From Chrysemys picta bellii (taxonomy: Eukaryota > Chordata > Testudines > Emydidae), in contig NC_088796.1 in NCBI RefSeq assembly GCF_011386835.1, forward strand, positions 89,945,468 through 90,009,467: a stretch of DNA of 64,000 bases, in the 5' to 3' direction. This document shows, piece after piece, positions 13,122 to 24,531 of the stretch. Each line of letters begins with the position of its first letter. The stretch's first letter is position 1. The notes under the pieces are model-generated. The model did not search any database. It was given only the letters and a program-made list of their open reading frames with translations, and was not told the origin of the DNA. Position numbers and translations under genes: made by a program.

Positions 13122-13599
13122 CAAATACATGGGCATGAGTAAAGTATTTCCCTTTAAGCACACCACCTATGTATACAGACTGCAAAAGTGCATGCAACGT
13201 TAGGTCCTACTAACTTTTTTCCCCACTAATTACAGTGCATGGGGGTCTTAATAACCCTCCAAAATGAGTTGTAATTGAAAATGATAATATCTTATTGAAT
13301 AAAATTTGTTTATAGAATTCCTGACACTTTGCCTGTTCTATCATATCACATTAGATTTGATTTAAACATCAGATTCATCTGGATGTAACACCATGTAACA
13401 GGATATGAAGAGATCGTAGTCTGAAAGGCTGCAGTTGAAAGTTAACAGATTGCATTAGAAATGTATGAAAAAATCCAGCAGAGAGAATCAGAATTATTTG
13501 TGTGTTAATGATGTAGTTTGTTATGTTTTGGCTGTGGGATAACAAAAACCTCAGTAAATATAAAACTAATCAATGGGTTTCCCTGTTTATTGGTTTAGT
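13122..13599. other. No gene or repeat recognised
   Basis: AT-rich sequence with no recognised element beyond the target duplication of the preceding MITE. Confidence 0.45.
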
Positions 13600-13730
13600 A
13601 CCCAGGCCCAATCAGGATTAGGGCCCTATTGTGCTGGGTGTTGTATAGACACAGAACTAAGACAGTCCCTGATCCAAACAGCTTACATTCTAAATAGAAA
13701 CAAGGCATGACATGATGGCGGGGGAGAGGA
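13600..13730 (-). repeat. Amniote MIR-like SINE/LINE tail
   Basis: Contains 'attgtgctgggtgttgt', 'agacagtccctgatcc' and 'cagcttacattctaaat'. This is the reverse complement of the 'agattgtaaactctt ... gcacctagcacaatgggg' family seen in + orientation at 59.1 kb. Family by recognition; borders approximate. Confidence 0.55.
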
Positions 13731-13964
13731 ACTATAGGGTGACACTGTTAGGAGCAACAAGGTGCATACTAGTTGAATGTACAATCTGGAAACTCCACTG
13801 ATTTCTAAAGGAGATTTGTTCCAAGTGAAAATTGCAGGATCACAGCCTTCCAATGGTGACAAAATCTGTTTTTTAAACTTGTCATAATTTGAACTATGAA
13901 TCTTTACAATTGTTTAATTATAAGAAATTGAGAGTTGCTAGGAGTTTATATGAGGGTCACTGTA

Positions 13965-15190
13965 ACAGGGTTACAGACTCACCAATGTGGCGCCTCCTGC
14001 TGGTCGTTTGGGATGGAATTAGCTCATCCAGCACTCAGAGCACCTCCTGGTGGCCAGTGACTTGCCTGCCTCAGGCCCCCATGTCCCTCCTGGACCCCAG
14101 TGCCCTTTACCTCAGGGTTCTGCCCCTTTTTAAATATCCGTACCGCTTGCATGAGTAGCAAGCCCTGCGCTCCACCACAGGCCTCCTGGCCCTGGTGCTC
14201 AGCTTCTCATGCCATTCCCTATGGCTCCTCCAAAACTCCCATCTAAGGAGATTTACCAGGGCGCACTGTTCCTCTGCCAGCCACCCCAACTGTTCCTGCA
14301 GGCCTCACTGTGCCTTACAGTGCCGCTGCTGGGTCTCCTCGACCTCATGCACCAGTCTCTCAAGCCTCTCTGGCTATCGGGCAGCCCCTTTCCTCAGGGG
14401 ACCTGACCGTGGAGCCCAGCCTGGAACGGCACAGGAACCCTCTGCGAAGAACACCTCCGCGTAACCCAGATCCATCATCCCCTTTCTCCTCTGCTCAGCA
14501 ATAGTCCCAGTCCTGGCTCCGCCCCTGTATCAGGGTGGCTGTTTATGCCTGCATTCTCCACCACCTGTAGCAGGGTCAATGACTCACCAATGCGGTGCCT
14601 CCTGCTGAGCGTTTGGGAATTAGCTCATCCAGCACTCAGAGTGCCTCCGGGTGGCCAGTGACTCACCTCCTCAGGCCCCCGTGTCCCTACCAGACCCCAG
14701 TGCTCTTTACCTCAGGGTTCTGCCCCAGCAGTACCCCCACACTCTGGGTCTCTCCTCCCAGGGGAACCCTCAACCCTCTACACCCACCTTGCCTCAGGGG
14801 CTACTGCCAGTCATCAACTAGCCCCTGCTCACTGGGGCAAACTGCAGTCTGTCATGGCCACTCATCATTGGCAAGGAGGTTGGACCAGCTGCCTCTGCCT
14901 AACCCCGGGCTGCACCTCCCAGCCCCAGTACCCACATAGACCTTTATTAAGGCCTCAGCCTGGGCGTTTACCAGACTGGATCTCCCCAGCTCCTCTTGCC
15001 CTTCCCCAGCACTGCTCTGCTCCAGCTACCCCTTTTTCCCAGGTAGCCAGGTCCTTCTCTCTCCACAGCTAGAGAGAGATTGACCAAGCTCCTCCCTGAG
15101 CCCTTATAACAGGGCCAGGTGTGGCCTGACTGGGGTGTGGCCCCAGCTGTGGCTGCTTCCCCAATGAGCCTAGCTTTTTTCCACCAGAGC
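13965..15190 (+). repeat. LTR-like sequence, partly duplicated
   Basis: Two copies of a block of about 170 bp starting 'cagggttacagactcacc' (about 13968) and 'cagggtcaatgactcacc' (about 14573). Both run through 'attagctcatccagcact' and 'ctttacctcagggttctg', then diverge into different GC-rich tails. Composition and the short TG start at each copy suggest vertebrate LTR sequence. I could not find a matching 3' end or target duplication, because a CR1 follows directly. Open frames here are GC-driven and have no retroviral domains. Confidence 0.45.
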
Positions 15191-15211
15191 AGGGTAGCTT
15201 CTTTTTCTGTA

Positions 15212-15918
15212 GAAAAGGACCTCAGTTCTGCAGAAAAGGACGTAGGGGTTACAGTGAACGAGAAGCTGGATATGAGTCGACAGTGTGCTCTTGTTGCCAA
15301 AAAGGCTAACAACATTCTGGGCTGTATAAGTAGGGGCATATAAGGCATGTATAAGACGTGATCATTCCCCTGTATTCAGCATTGGTGAGGCCTCATCTGG
15401 AATACTGTGTCCAGTTTTGGGCCCCACACTACAAGAAGGATGTGGAAAAATTGGAAAAAGTCTAGCAGAGGGCAACAAAAATGATTAGGGGGCTGGAGCA
15501 CATGACTTATGAGGAGAGGCTGAGGGAACTAGGATTATTTAGTCTGCAGAAGAGAAGAATGAAGGGGGATTTGATAGCTGCTTTTAACTACCTGAAAGGG
15601 GGTGCCAAAGAGGATGGATCTAGACTGTTCTCAGTAGTACCAGATGACAGAACAAGAAGTAATGGTCTCAAGTTGCAGTGGGGGAGGTTTAGGTTGGATA
15701 TTAGGAAAAACTTTTTCACTAGGAGGGTGGTGAAGCACTGGAATGCGTTACCTAGGGAGGTGGTGGAATCTCCTTCCTTAGAGATTTTTAAGGTCAGGCT
15801 TGACAAAGCCCTGGCTGGGATGATTTAGTTGGGGATTGGTCCTGCTTTGAGCAGGGGGTTGGACTAGATGACCTCCTGAGATCCCTTCCAACCCTGAGAT
15901 TCTGTGATTCTATGATAC
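15212..15918 (+). mobile_element. CR1 LINE, 3' part, relatively fresh
   Basis: The end of the CR1 reverse-transcriptase ORF and the 3' UTR. The frame 15481-15828 is open for 115 codons. It reads '[16 protein letters not shown]', '[20 protein letters not shown]' and ends '[11 protein letters not shown]'. The 3' UTR contains 'gagcagggggttggactaga' and 'ccttccaaccctgagattc', then a 'ttctgtgattctatgat' terminal repeat. This is the standard turtle CR1 3' end. The upstream part (15230-15343) is in another frame, so at least one frameshift separates them. It is 5' truncated at about 15212. Confidence 0.92.
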
Positions 15919-17106
15919 AGTCACATCTGATGTTTCCTTGATGAGATCACAAGTTAGATTGGTAAAGGTAACAGTGTAGACTTCTGTAAGGCATTTGACT
16001 TGGTACCGTGCACCATTTTGATTAACGATACGAAATTAACGTGGCACACATTACATGGATTAAAAACTAGCTGACAGGTCTCAAAATGTAATTGTAAATG
16101 GGGAATCATCACTGAGTAGGTGTGTTTCTAGCTGCATTTCACAGAGATTAGTTCTTGGCCCTATGCTATAACATTTTTATCAATGACCTGGAAGAAAATA
16201 AAATTACCTTTTATAAAGTTTGCTTATGACACAAAGATTGAAGAATATTGGTATATAATGAAGAGGATAGGTGACTGAAACAGAACGATCTGGATCACTC
16301 AGTAAGCTGAGTGTAAGCAAACGTGTTTTAATGCAGTCAAATGTAAAGTCATTCATCTAACAACAAGGAATGTAGGCAATACTTACAGAATGGGAGACTA
16401 TCTTGGGAAGCATTGACTCTGAAAAAGACTTTGGCATCATGGTGGATAATCAGCTGAACTTGAGCTCCCAGTGCAATTCTATGGCCAAAAGGGCTAATGT
16501 GATCAATGGATATAATAAACGGGGGAATCTTTAGGAGTATGGACATTATATTATCTCTGTATTTGTCACAGGTACAAGCGCTTCTGGAATACTGTATCCA
16601 GTTCTCATGTCCATAATTCAAGAAGGATGTTGATATATTGGAAAAGGTTCAGAGAAAAGCCACAAGAATAATTAAAGGAGTAGAAAGCATGCCTCATAGT
16701 GATAAACTAAATAGATTGAGCTCCTGGAGTCTAACCAAGAGAGGGTTAAGGGGTGATGTGATTACAATCAATACATATCTATATGGAGAACAAATATTTA
16801 ATAATGTGCTTTTCAATTTACAAGAGAAAGGTATAACCTGATCCAATGACTGGAAACTGAAACTATATAAATTCAAACTATAAAGAAGGTGCAAATTTTT
16901 AGCAGTGAGGGTCATTAACCACTAGAACAAGTTACCAACGATTGTGGTGGATTCTACACCACTGAAAATTTCTAAATCTAGGTTGGGATATTTTTCTAAA
17001 TGGCATGCTGTTTCTCACAGATAATAATTCAAGTCCCATGGCCTATGTTGTACAGGAGGTCAGACTAGATAATCACAATAATCCCTTGTGGTTTTATAAT
17101 CTATTT
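15919..17106 (+). pseudogene. Older CR1 LINE copy, RT to 3' UTR
   Basis: Diverged CR1 of another subfamily, directly after the previous copy and in the same orientation. Recognisable steps are 'gacttctgtaaggcatttga' (about 15980), 'atcaatgacctggaag' (about 16178) and the catalytic box at 16222-16230. That box reads Ala-Tyr-Asp instead of Ala-Asp-Asp, so the first catalytic aspartate is lost. Then come 'ttcaagaaggatgttgat' (about 16617) and 'tacaggaggtcagactagat' (about 17052). Many stops and frameshifts. No full-length protein is possible. Confidence 0.9.
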
Positions 17107-18933
17107 CAGCAGGAGTGTTTCCTTGGCATGAAAGCAAACTTTTATTGAAAATGTCACACTTTTATTGAAAATGTGAATAAGTACCATTGTGGCTATTAGA
17201 AAGCTCGACATAGAGTTTTTAAGATTCTTGAGTTTAAAAGCAAAATCCATTTTAGAACTAACAAGAAGGAAATGGTTCTTCAAAGTGTTTAGATATTCTT
17301 AAAGTCATTCTAGTTACTTAACGTACCTTGTATGAAATCATTTTGGAAGGTGTTACAGATAATGATAAATGCTGAGCAAAGAAGACACAATAGTATTACT
17401 TTGGTCTAACTCTTGGTGAGTTTCCTAATTTAATAAAATGTCCCAAGCCACCACCTAGAGACACCAAAGAGTACTGTTTATGAGGGGTGAAATTCACTAC
17501 CTCTGCATCATATAAGTACCAGTTAAGCCTATTTGGAGGGTATAGTATCACAGAGAGCTTAGGCAGGCCCTCTGCACATAAATCTTGGAAAATAAAATGT
17601 TAAGATTCTGGTTTACCAATCTGGTGCTTCCAAACACAGTAAATGTGAGCACTTAGTGTTGAATTATGATTGTTATGATGTGCTGGGGCAGGATAAGCTT
17701 TGGTAGGGCTTTGTAGATGACTGACCCATGCAAATGTTTGAAACAAAACCTGAAATCACTCGAAAGCTTACCCCATTTTGGGATTCATCACAAATTCAAA
17801 ATGTATTACAAATGTTTTGGCAAAACACGGTCAAGTTTGTCAACCTTGTGAGTGATTGGTATTTTTGAACAAACCAGGACCAGTTTATGGTTTTGCACCA
17901 AAACCATGCAAATTTCAGTTTTACAAGATTCTGATGTAAGAATCAAGCAATACTTGATTCAGCATCAGTTGAGTTATGCTTTGAGATTTGGGCTGGTTTG
18001 AAACTGAAGCACAAAGCAAAATACAGACTGCAACTCAAAAAAATATGTGCAGGAGGCCCTGACCAATGAAATCTCCCATTTTCATATGGCCTGGTGTCTA
18101 GTCCCTTTCAGTGTGCTTCTATGCATTCAGGACCTTTACTAAATGCAAGAAAAGCTCATGAGTTCCAAAGCTGAAACATAAGAATAATTACTGCTCCTTC
18201 TGGTGGAGGAGAGGATTATTGTGTTTAACATTTGAAATTAACCTAGTACCACAAGTGTACATTACAGTAATTATGATTTTATTATTCTTTCACATAAATA
18301 ATGCAACTTCTTTAATTATGCATTTCCTTTAAGAAATCACAGTGGAAACTGAACCTCATAACTGAGAACCATGCTCTGTTTAATTTTTACTACCTCTAAA
18401 TTAACAATAAACATTTTAAGAAATGAAAACAGCTTTATAGGAAAAATAAAGGTTAACATTTTAGAAATGAAGAATGATTTCAGAAATACTCCCACATGGA
18501 TCTATCAAGCAGCCATCACTCTGAAAGCCCATCTCAATAGATACATGCCTCGTTGATCAGAAAAGGAAACTGGCATCACAAAAATAAAGCACTACATACA
18601 GTAATAACAAAGTCTGACTTAACACAGTCATTATTTTGCCATTATACTAAAATAGCATCTAATGCATGTAGTTTATTTTTAAACTTAATAATGCAAACCC
18701 TAAATTGCTAGTGAATCAGACCTAGGCATTTAATCTCTTTCTTGACTCTTATAAGAAAAAGGCTGTATTATTTTCAATTGTCATGGATTTCACAGAAAAA
18801 GTAAAGTTGACCATTTGCCGTGAAAGGTATGGATGTGATCCATGAGCAATCTCATGGGGGTAGGGATGGGAGTGGAGGAGAAAGGTAAGAGTGGGTTGTA
18901 GGCTGGAAACAGATAGCCTGTTCTTGTGTTTTC
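17107..18933. other. No gene or repeat recognised
   Basis: AT-rich sequence with short open frames only. A direct repeat 'cttttattgaaaatgt' occurs twice at about 17138-17175. Confidence 0.45.
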
Positions 18934-18936
18934 TAA

Positions 18937-19219
18937 GGATACGTCTATATCGCAAAATAAAATAAAAATGTTTTAGGGTGTTTAGGGTTGTTTACCTTTC
19001 AGTAAAACTGAAGTGCCTATCTTTACCTTGGGATAGCGCATGTGTTAGTTACCCCAAGGTTAAAAAAATAAGCATCCTTTTTAGTGATGAAGACAAGGCC
19101 CTATGGCGTGAACTCAAGCTGCTGACTCAAGTTAAAAGCAGAGTTGCTGTCCTCCCTGCAGGTTAGCTAACCCACACACACTTTCTTTTTTTTTTTTTTT
19201 TTGCAGTATAGACATACCC
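18937..19219. mobile_element. Harbinger-type MITE
   Basis: About 283 bp with inverted ends GGATACGTCTATA and TATAGACATACCC. It is flanked by taa on the left and tta on the right, an imperfect 3-bp target. The interior is AT-rich, has no coding capacity, and includes a T17 run at 19186-19202. The GTCTAYA core of its ends is shared with the autonomous Harbinger 2 kb away. Confidence 0.7.
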
Positions 19220-21144
19220 TTAGCAGATTATACAGCCCAGACCACTTAAAGCACCAGGTCACTGGAAGGGAAAAACAAACACGAGTTTAAGGAGACCTGA
19301 CTCTCCCAGAGAAAACAGTGCTGTATTATCTGAGAAGGGGGAGCACTGGGTTCCATTTCTCTTAAATTTTGGGGCTCTCTTTTCCTTTCACCCTAGCTGC
19401 TCTTCAGTGGTTTAATCTGCAGGGCTTCTTTCAGAAACCAGAGATACACAGCCACTCAGAAGTGGGGGAGAGGAAAAATATTCAAGAACCTAAGAGAAAG
19501 GGAAGCACTTGGAGTAAACAGTATTAACAACACACTTGCTCAGGTACAGCTTGCTCAGGTTTCAAAGGGGACAGGCTCCATTCTCATAAGTTCTTGAGTA
19601 TTTTTCTCTCTTGTGGCCCTCTTTACTCTAAAATAGGGCAAGACTGAGAGACTTTAAAGTGAGAGTTAGGTACATGGGGTGTAACATGTTGAGACAAAGG
19701 CAGATTCTACATTCGGAAATATTTCTGCCAAACATGGACCTCTCCTGTATGAAAGCACAACATTTCATGTGCTTGCTGATATATTTTACGCTACATTCAA
19801 GATTCCAATTAATCATAACAGAAAAGCTACGTGTGATCACTATCTAGAAGCTTCATCACAAATTGTGAGAAAGGGAACAATTGATTCTTTTACAACTTCC
19901 TCTGTGGGGAGAAAAAAAATGGTGTTTGTAAAAAAGCTGTTTGATACAAAAAACACCCTAGATATGAGAAAAATAGTCATTTTTAATTTGACGGAAGCAG
20001 GAATATCTGCAGTTTGCTTCTCAATGCTCTGGATAAGAGACATTCACCCATAAATACAAAATCTACTCTCCAACTGTAAAAATTCCAGAAAGTTTGTTTA
20101 AGCTGATTTTATTGCAAATCCTGTTGTGAAAAATAATATTTTTTTTATTTTCAGAATTTTTCAACTTAAAGGTCCAAAAAGCTACACAATAAGGAAGTAT
20201 TTGTTTCTTTGGGCATATTCTGAATCATGTTGGCACTATATAATTCATTGCTTGGTTGATTCTGGTCAGGAAGAGGTGTTTACAAAATGTAATATATCAA
20301 TCTCTATGGGAAAAAAATACAGCTTTATTTATGGTCCAAAAATAATTGTATTCCTAAGTGAATCCCTCTGTCATTCTGCTCCTATCTCTTGTGACTGTTA
20401 ATTTAGAAAATTAGTTTTATTTTGCTCTGTGATAGACAGTTGCTTTGTTAAAGTGTCTCAGTGTCAGTTTTTAGAAAGTCAGTTGCCCACTGACAATACG
20501 AAATGAAATCTAGACGAAAGAGCACAATCTGAAACCTACTAACACCTCTGGTTCAGTGGGTGGCACTCTATGCTTCCTTCTTTCTCAGTCATCCTGACAT
20601 TTCTCAGGCTTGCTTTGCCTCATGAGGCTCAGCCTACTTGCTAGGAAGCGTGATGTACTATCATGAAAATATCAGCATTCACTAAATGGATAATATCAGG
20701 TATTTCTAAAAATCTATTCTGAGAATTCACATTCACACACTTCCTTCACTCTATCAGTGAGTTATTTATGATTACTTCAGTTGTGCTCCCATGGCATATT
20801 TTATGAGGATTAGTCCCAATGATTGCTCCATTATGTTCTTCTTACCTAAATTCCACCTACAGTACCAACTAGATAAAGTAGCCTTCATTTCCTATCCTAA
20901 CTCATTGCACAGTATTGTTGCCTGCCTTTAAACAGCTTCTCAGTTCCACCTCGAAAGTGGCTCCCTTGCTACTTCTACATCTTTAGAAAAGGTGCGGATG
21001 GCATACTCCACAACACCATTCTCTTAGCCTTGTTGTTGTGCAGGAGAAAAGGGAACCTGGCCCCATCACAATCTGCTCTGACAAGTCCCACCTGCATTGT
21101 TTAGCAGTAGCAGTGTTATTTTCTTTTTATATTTCTTTTGTTTC
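19220..21144. other. No gene or repeat recognised
   Basis: AT-rich sequence up to the Harbinger insertion. Open frames of 91 and 94 codons near 19.8-20.4 kb show no motif. Confidence 0.45.
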
Positions 21145-21147
21145 TTA

Positions 21148-21300
21148 GGCCTTGTCTACACTACGAGAGTAGTTCGATTTTACTTGCATCGAATTTTTGT
21201 AATCGATATTGCAAAGTCGAACGTGTGTGTCCACACTAAGGACAGTAATTCGACTTTGTGCGTCCACACTAATGGTGAAAGCGTCGACATTCGAAGCGGT
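21148..21300 (+). repeat. Left TIR and subterminal TCGA cluster
   Basis: The terminal inverted repeat (21148-21163) is followed by repeated motifs around TCGA: gttcgat, catcgaat, atcgat, agtcgaac, attcgact, gtcgacattcga. The right end has a matching cluster. Such subterminal repeats are plausible binding sites for the Myb/SANT protein or the transposase. The binding role is inferred. Confidence 0.75.
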
Positions 21301-21311
21301 GCACTGTGGTC

Positions 21312-21350
21312 AGCTATCCCACAGTTCCCGCAGTCCCCTCTGCCCATTGG
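21312..21350 (+). promoter_or_regulatory. Putative transposase promoter
   Basis: AGCTATCCCACAGT at 21312-21325 is repeated exactly in inverse orientation at the other end of the element (25774-25787). ATTGG, an inverted CCAAT box, lies at 21346-21350, about 175 bp before the transposase start. No TATA box is seen. Each copy sits just outside a coding frame and points towards it. Confidence 0.45.
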
Positions 21351-21525
21351 AATTCTGGGTGTAGCCGGCAATGCCTTCTGGGTAACAAAATGTGTCGAGG
21401 GTGCTTTTGGGTAACTGTCGTCATCCGTCCATCACTCCTGCCCTCCCTCCCTGAAAGCGCCGGCGGGAAATCATTTCGCGCACTTTTCCAGTCATTGACA
21501 GCGCGGACGCCACAGCACTGCGAGC

Positions 21526-22809
21526 ATGGAGCACGCTGCAACCATCGCTGCAGTTGTGGCCGCTCTCAACGCCTCGCAGCTTATCATACAGGTTTCCCTG
21601 AGGCAGATGCAGAAAAGTCAGGCAAGGAGGCTACGGCACCGCGGTGATGTCCTGAAGTCTGAGAGTAGCACGGACCTGTCAGAAAGCAGGGGACCCAGCG
21701 CCGAGGACATCGCGGTGGCAATGGGTCATGTTGATGCCGTGGAACGGCGATTCTGGGCACGGGAAACAAGCACTGAGTGGTGGGACCGCATAGTGCTGCA
21801 GGTCTGGGATGAATCCCAGTGGCTGCGAAACTTTCGCATGCGGAAGGGAACTTTCCTTGAACTTTGTGAGTTGCTGTCCCCTGCCCTGAAGCGCAGTGAC
21901 ACCCGGTTGCGAGCTGCACTGAGTGTACAGAAGCGAGTGGCCATAGCCCTCTGGAAGCTTGCAACGCCAGACAGCTACCGGTCAGTCGCGAACCAGTTTG
22001 GGGTGGGCAAATCTACCGTGGGGGTTGTTGTGATGCAAGTAGCCAAGGCAATCGTTGATGTACTGCTGCCAAAGGTAGTGACCCTGGGAAACGTGGAGGC
22101 GATCATAGATGGTTTCGCAGCGATGGGATTCCCAAACTGCGGTGGGGCCATAGATGGAACTCACATCCCTATCCTGGCACCGGACCACCAGGCCACCCAG
22201 TACATTAACCGAAAGGGCTACTTTTCCATGGTGCTGCAAGCACTGGTGGACCACAGGGGACGTTTTACCAACATCTACGTGGGATGGCCGGGCAAGGTTC
22301 ATGACGCTCGTGTTTTCAGGAACTCTGGTCTGTTTAGATGGCTGCAACAAGGTATTTACTTCCCGGACCACAAAATAACTGTTGGGGATGTGGAGATGCC
22401 TATAGTCATCCTCGGGGACCCAGCCTACCCGCTAATGCCCTGGCTCATGAAGCCCTATACTGGCGCCCTGGACACTGAAAAAGAACTCTTCAACTACCGG
22501 CTGAGCAAGTGCAGAATGGTGGTGGAGTGTGCTTTTGGCCGTCTCAAGGGGAGATGGAGAAGCTTACTGACTCGCTGTGATCTCAGCGAAACCAATATCC
22601 CCATTGTTATAGCAGCTTGCTGTGTGCTCCACAATCTCTGTGAGAGCAAGGGGGAGACCTTTATGGCGGGGTGGGAGGTTGAGGAAAATAGCCTGGCTGC
22701 TGATTACTCACAGCCAGACAGCCGGGCGATTAGAAGAGACCAGCGGGACGCGCTGTGCATCTGGGAGGCTTTGAAAGCAAAGTTCCTGAGTGAGCAGGGT
22801 AACCTGTGA
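21526..22809 (+). CDS. HARBI1-like Harbinger transposase
   Basis: A 427-residue DDE transposase of the PIF/Harbinger family, expected to cut and rejoin the element's ends in the nucleus with help from the Myb/SANT partner. A helix-turn-helix-like stretch lies at about 150-166 (VANQFGVGKSTV). The catalytic triad is complete: D210 in GGAIDGTHIPI, D298 in ILGDPAYP and E334 in VECAFGRLKGRW, spaced 88 and 36 residues. GWPGKVHDARVF at 253-264 is also typical of the family. Vertebrate HARBI1 is somewhat shorter (about 350 aa); the extra length is mainly an N-terminal region of unknown role. The start at 21526 has a good context (gagcATGg) and lies about 380 bp inside the left end. There is no frameshift or stop, so the copy may be functional. 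AATAAA follows 115 bp after the stop. Confidence 0.95.
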   Translation: MEHAATIAAVVAALNASQLIIQVSLRQMQKSQARRLRHRGDVLKSESSTDLSESRGPSAEDIAVAMGHVDAVERRFWARETSTEWWDRIVLQVWDESQWLRNFRMRKGTFLELCELLSPALKRSDTRLRAALSVQKRVAIALWKLATPDSYRSVANQFGVGKSTVGVVVMQVAKAIVDVLLPKVVTLGNVEAIIDGFAAMGFPNCGGAIDGTHIPILAPDHQATQYINRKGYFSMVLQALVDHRGRFTNIYVGWPGKVHDARVFRNSGLFRWLQQGIYFPDHKITVGDVEMPIVILGDPAYPLMPWLMKPYTGALDTEKELFNYRLSKCRMVVECAFGRLKGRWRSLLTRCDLSETNIPIVIAACCVLHNLCESKGETFMAGWEVEENSLAADYSQPDSRAIRRDQRDALCIWEALKAKFLSEQGNL

Positions 22810-22924
22810 CTTTAAAGTTTGTGTACTGAGAAGCTAAACCTGCCCCCGTTTCTTTACCCAGGTAATGTTGACTATCCTATCCAGTTACATACCCCCTTCA
22901 CCCCCCTTCCAACACACGTTGCGA

Positions 22925-22930
22925 AATAAA
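22925..22930 (+). promoter_or_regulatory. Poly(A) signal of transposase gene
   Basis: A canonical AATAAA about 115 bp downstream of the transposase stop, followed by a T-rich stretch. Confidence 0.7.
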
Positions 22931-23138
22931 AATAGTTCAACTTTGTTAAAGCACACCGTTTTCTTTAATACTGTTTTCGCGGGAATTTTTTAAAACTGGG
23001 ACGCAGACTGTGGTGCGGAGCGGGTGTAGTGTAGTGACGCGAATGCAGCTTCTAAACTCAAGGATTGACAGGCTCCGCTGCAGTGGGATGGTTGTTTCAA
23101 CGGAGCCTGTCACCCCTCCTGATCGGGACTGTGTGTAT

Positions 23139-23284
23139 GGGGGGGTCTATGTGACTTTGTGGCAGGGGGAGGACGGTTACAGATCCCCTGCTGTGTGGCT
23201 CTGTGATCCTGCCTAAGGACCGCCGCTTAAGATCTGTAACTGCCCTCCCCTGCCACAAAGTCACAGAGCAACCCACCCCCCCCC
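23139..23284. repeat. Hairpin between the convergent Harbinger genes
   Basis: Arms of about 47-54 bp (23139-23185 and 23231-23284) around a 45-bp loop. Shared arm sequence includes 'gtgactttgtggcagggg' and 'gttacagatc' against their complements. The left arm and loop also resemble the coding stretch 23662-23735 of the Myb/SANT second exon, so the hairpin probably arose from duplicated exon sequence. Its place between two converging transcripts would suit a transcription-end or insulation role, which is speculation. Confidence 0.75.
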
Positions 23285-23482
23285 ACATAACATGAAAACA
23301 ACCTCCCAGACTAACCAGGGTAACTAGTCACTGCATCACTGCACTGTGTATGTGCCCTGCTGCTGTGCCTGCCCCCGACTATGTACCCTGCCAAAGGTGA
23401 CTGTCCTGTCCAATTACCAACCCCCTTTCCCATCCTCCTCCAAAAGAACATGATTGAAACAGTAGTTTACAGAAACATATTT

Positions 23483-23488
23483 TTTATT
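23483..23488 (-). promoter_or_regulatory. Poly(A) signal of Myb/SANT gene
   Basis: TTTATT on the + strand, so AATAAA on the - strand, about 70 bp beyond the stop codon of exon 2. Confidence 0.65.
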
Positions 23489-23559
23489 ATCAACTACACA
23501 TGGCATTGGGAGGTGAAACTTGGACGGGGGCTTGTGTCAGGCGGGAAGGAAAGAACTGT

Positions 23560-24035
23560 TCAAATTTTGGGAAATGAGAGCCTTCTGCTACTAGAGCTCT
23601 CTGCAGGGGTGGAGTGAGAGTTAGCAGGGACTCTGCCGCCTCTCCTTCTTTGCACTTTGGGTGAGGTGGGTATGGGACTTGGTGGCAGGGGAGGGCGGTT
23701 ATAGATGGACTGCAGCGGGGCTCTGTCCTCCTGCCTCCGTTCCTGCAGAACATCCACAAGGCGCTGGAGCGTGTCCGTTTGCTCCCTCAGTAGTCCAAGC
23801 AGCGTTTGAGTCGCCTGCTGGTCTTCCTGCCGCCACCTCTCCTCCCGATCCATGTTGGCTTGGTGCATTCGGGTCAAGTTCTCCCGCCACTGGGTCTGCT
23901 GTGCTGCCTGGGCTTGGGAACAGGCCATAAGCTCAGAGAACATGTCCTCCCGTGTCCTCCTCTTCCTACGCCTAATCCGCGCTAGCCTCTGGGAGTGTGA
24001 TTCCAGGCTAGGTTGTGAGACAGTCACAGATGGGG
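23560..24035 (-). CDS. Harbinger Myb/SANT protein, exon 2
   Basis: The C-terminal 157 residues of the Myb/SANT-like protein. A strong acceptor lies just upstream on the - strand: a pyrimidine run ending TTTCCACAG, with the first exon base at 24035. The exon has no ATG-led start of its own in this frame, which fits splicing. It begins PSVTVSQPSLESHSQR. A basic patch RIRRRKRRTRED follows, a likely nuclear localisation signal. Next is a Gln/Arg/Glu-rich helix (QTQWRENL to LVDVLQERRQ) that could form a coiled coil. A proline-rich stretch (RPPLPPSPIPTSP) and a Ser/Arg-rich end (SSSRRLSFPKI) complete it. This arrangement is typical of the C-terminal half of sauropsid Harbinger Myb/SANT proteins. 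Confidence 0.85.
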
Positions 24036-24496
24036 CTGTGGAAATGGGAAAAAGGGAGTGAATTCCTCAGAAAGAAAAATGTAGTTGTGAACAAAGAACA
24101 TAGTCTTTCTCTGTGAACAAGACCATGCACAGCACCTATCACATGCGCACTCAGCACAAGGTCGAATTTTCGGCCTTCGCATTCTGTGCCTGGGGTCTTG
24201 CACAGCACATTTGAGAAGCGGGGCAGCACAACGGAATTTCTGTTGCAGGCAGACATGGTAAGCCGTACACTTGTGGCAGTTTAAAACTTTTAGATTACCA
24301 CTGGCCTCATTTCACATTTAAAGCTATGTCAGTTCCTGCAGCCAGCAATCCGGCAAGCGGGAACTCTGCCCCTGTCCCACCCCCTCGCGGCTGTCCCCGG
24401 GAACGATCCCTTTCGGCTGCCCCTCTCCCGCCTCCACCGCGTGGCTGCAAACCAGCGGTTACAGTTCTGTCAAGGAACGGGAAAGCAGTCCCAACA

Positions 24497-24525
24497 CTAA
24501 CATTCCCCTACCTAATTAAAAGCAG
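24497..24525 (+). promoter_or_regulatory. Possible splice acceptor before third ORF
   Basis: CTAAC (24497-24501) resembles a branch point. A pyrimidine-rich stretch follows, then AAAAGCAG ending at 24525, seven bases before the ATG. If used, the 96-codon frame would sit in a 3' exon of a + strand transcript. Inferred from consensus only. Confidence 0.35.
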
Positions 24526-24531
24526 GTCACC

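Noticed and set aside
15588..15806. 72-codon frame on the - strand
   Set aside because: Antisense to the CR1 ORF2 end.
21584..22371. Open frames of 126 and 129 codons on the - strand
   Set aside because: Antisense shadows of the transposase gene; the + strand frame has the full DDE motif set.
21148..22809. Domesticated HARBI1 host gene
   Set aside because: The frame is flanked by TIRs and a Myb partner gene within one element, so it is a transposon copy and not the host gene.
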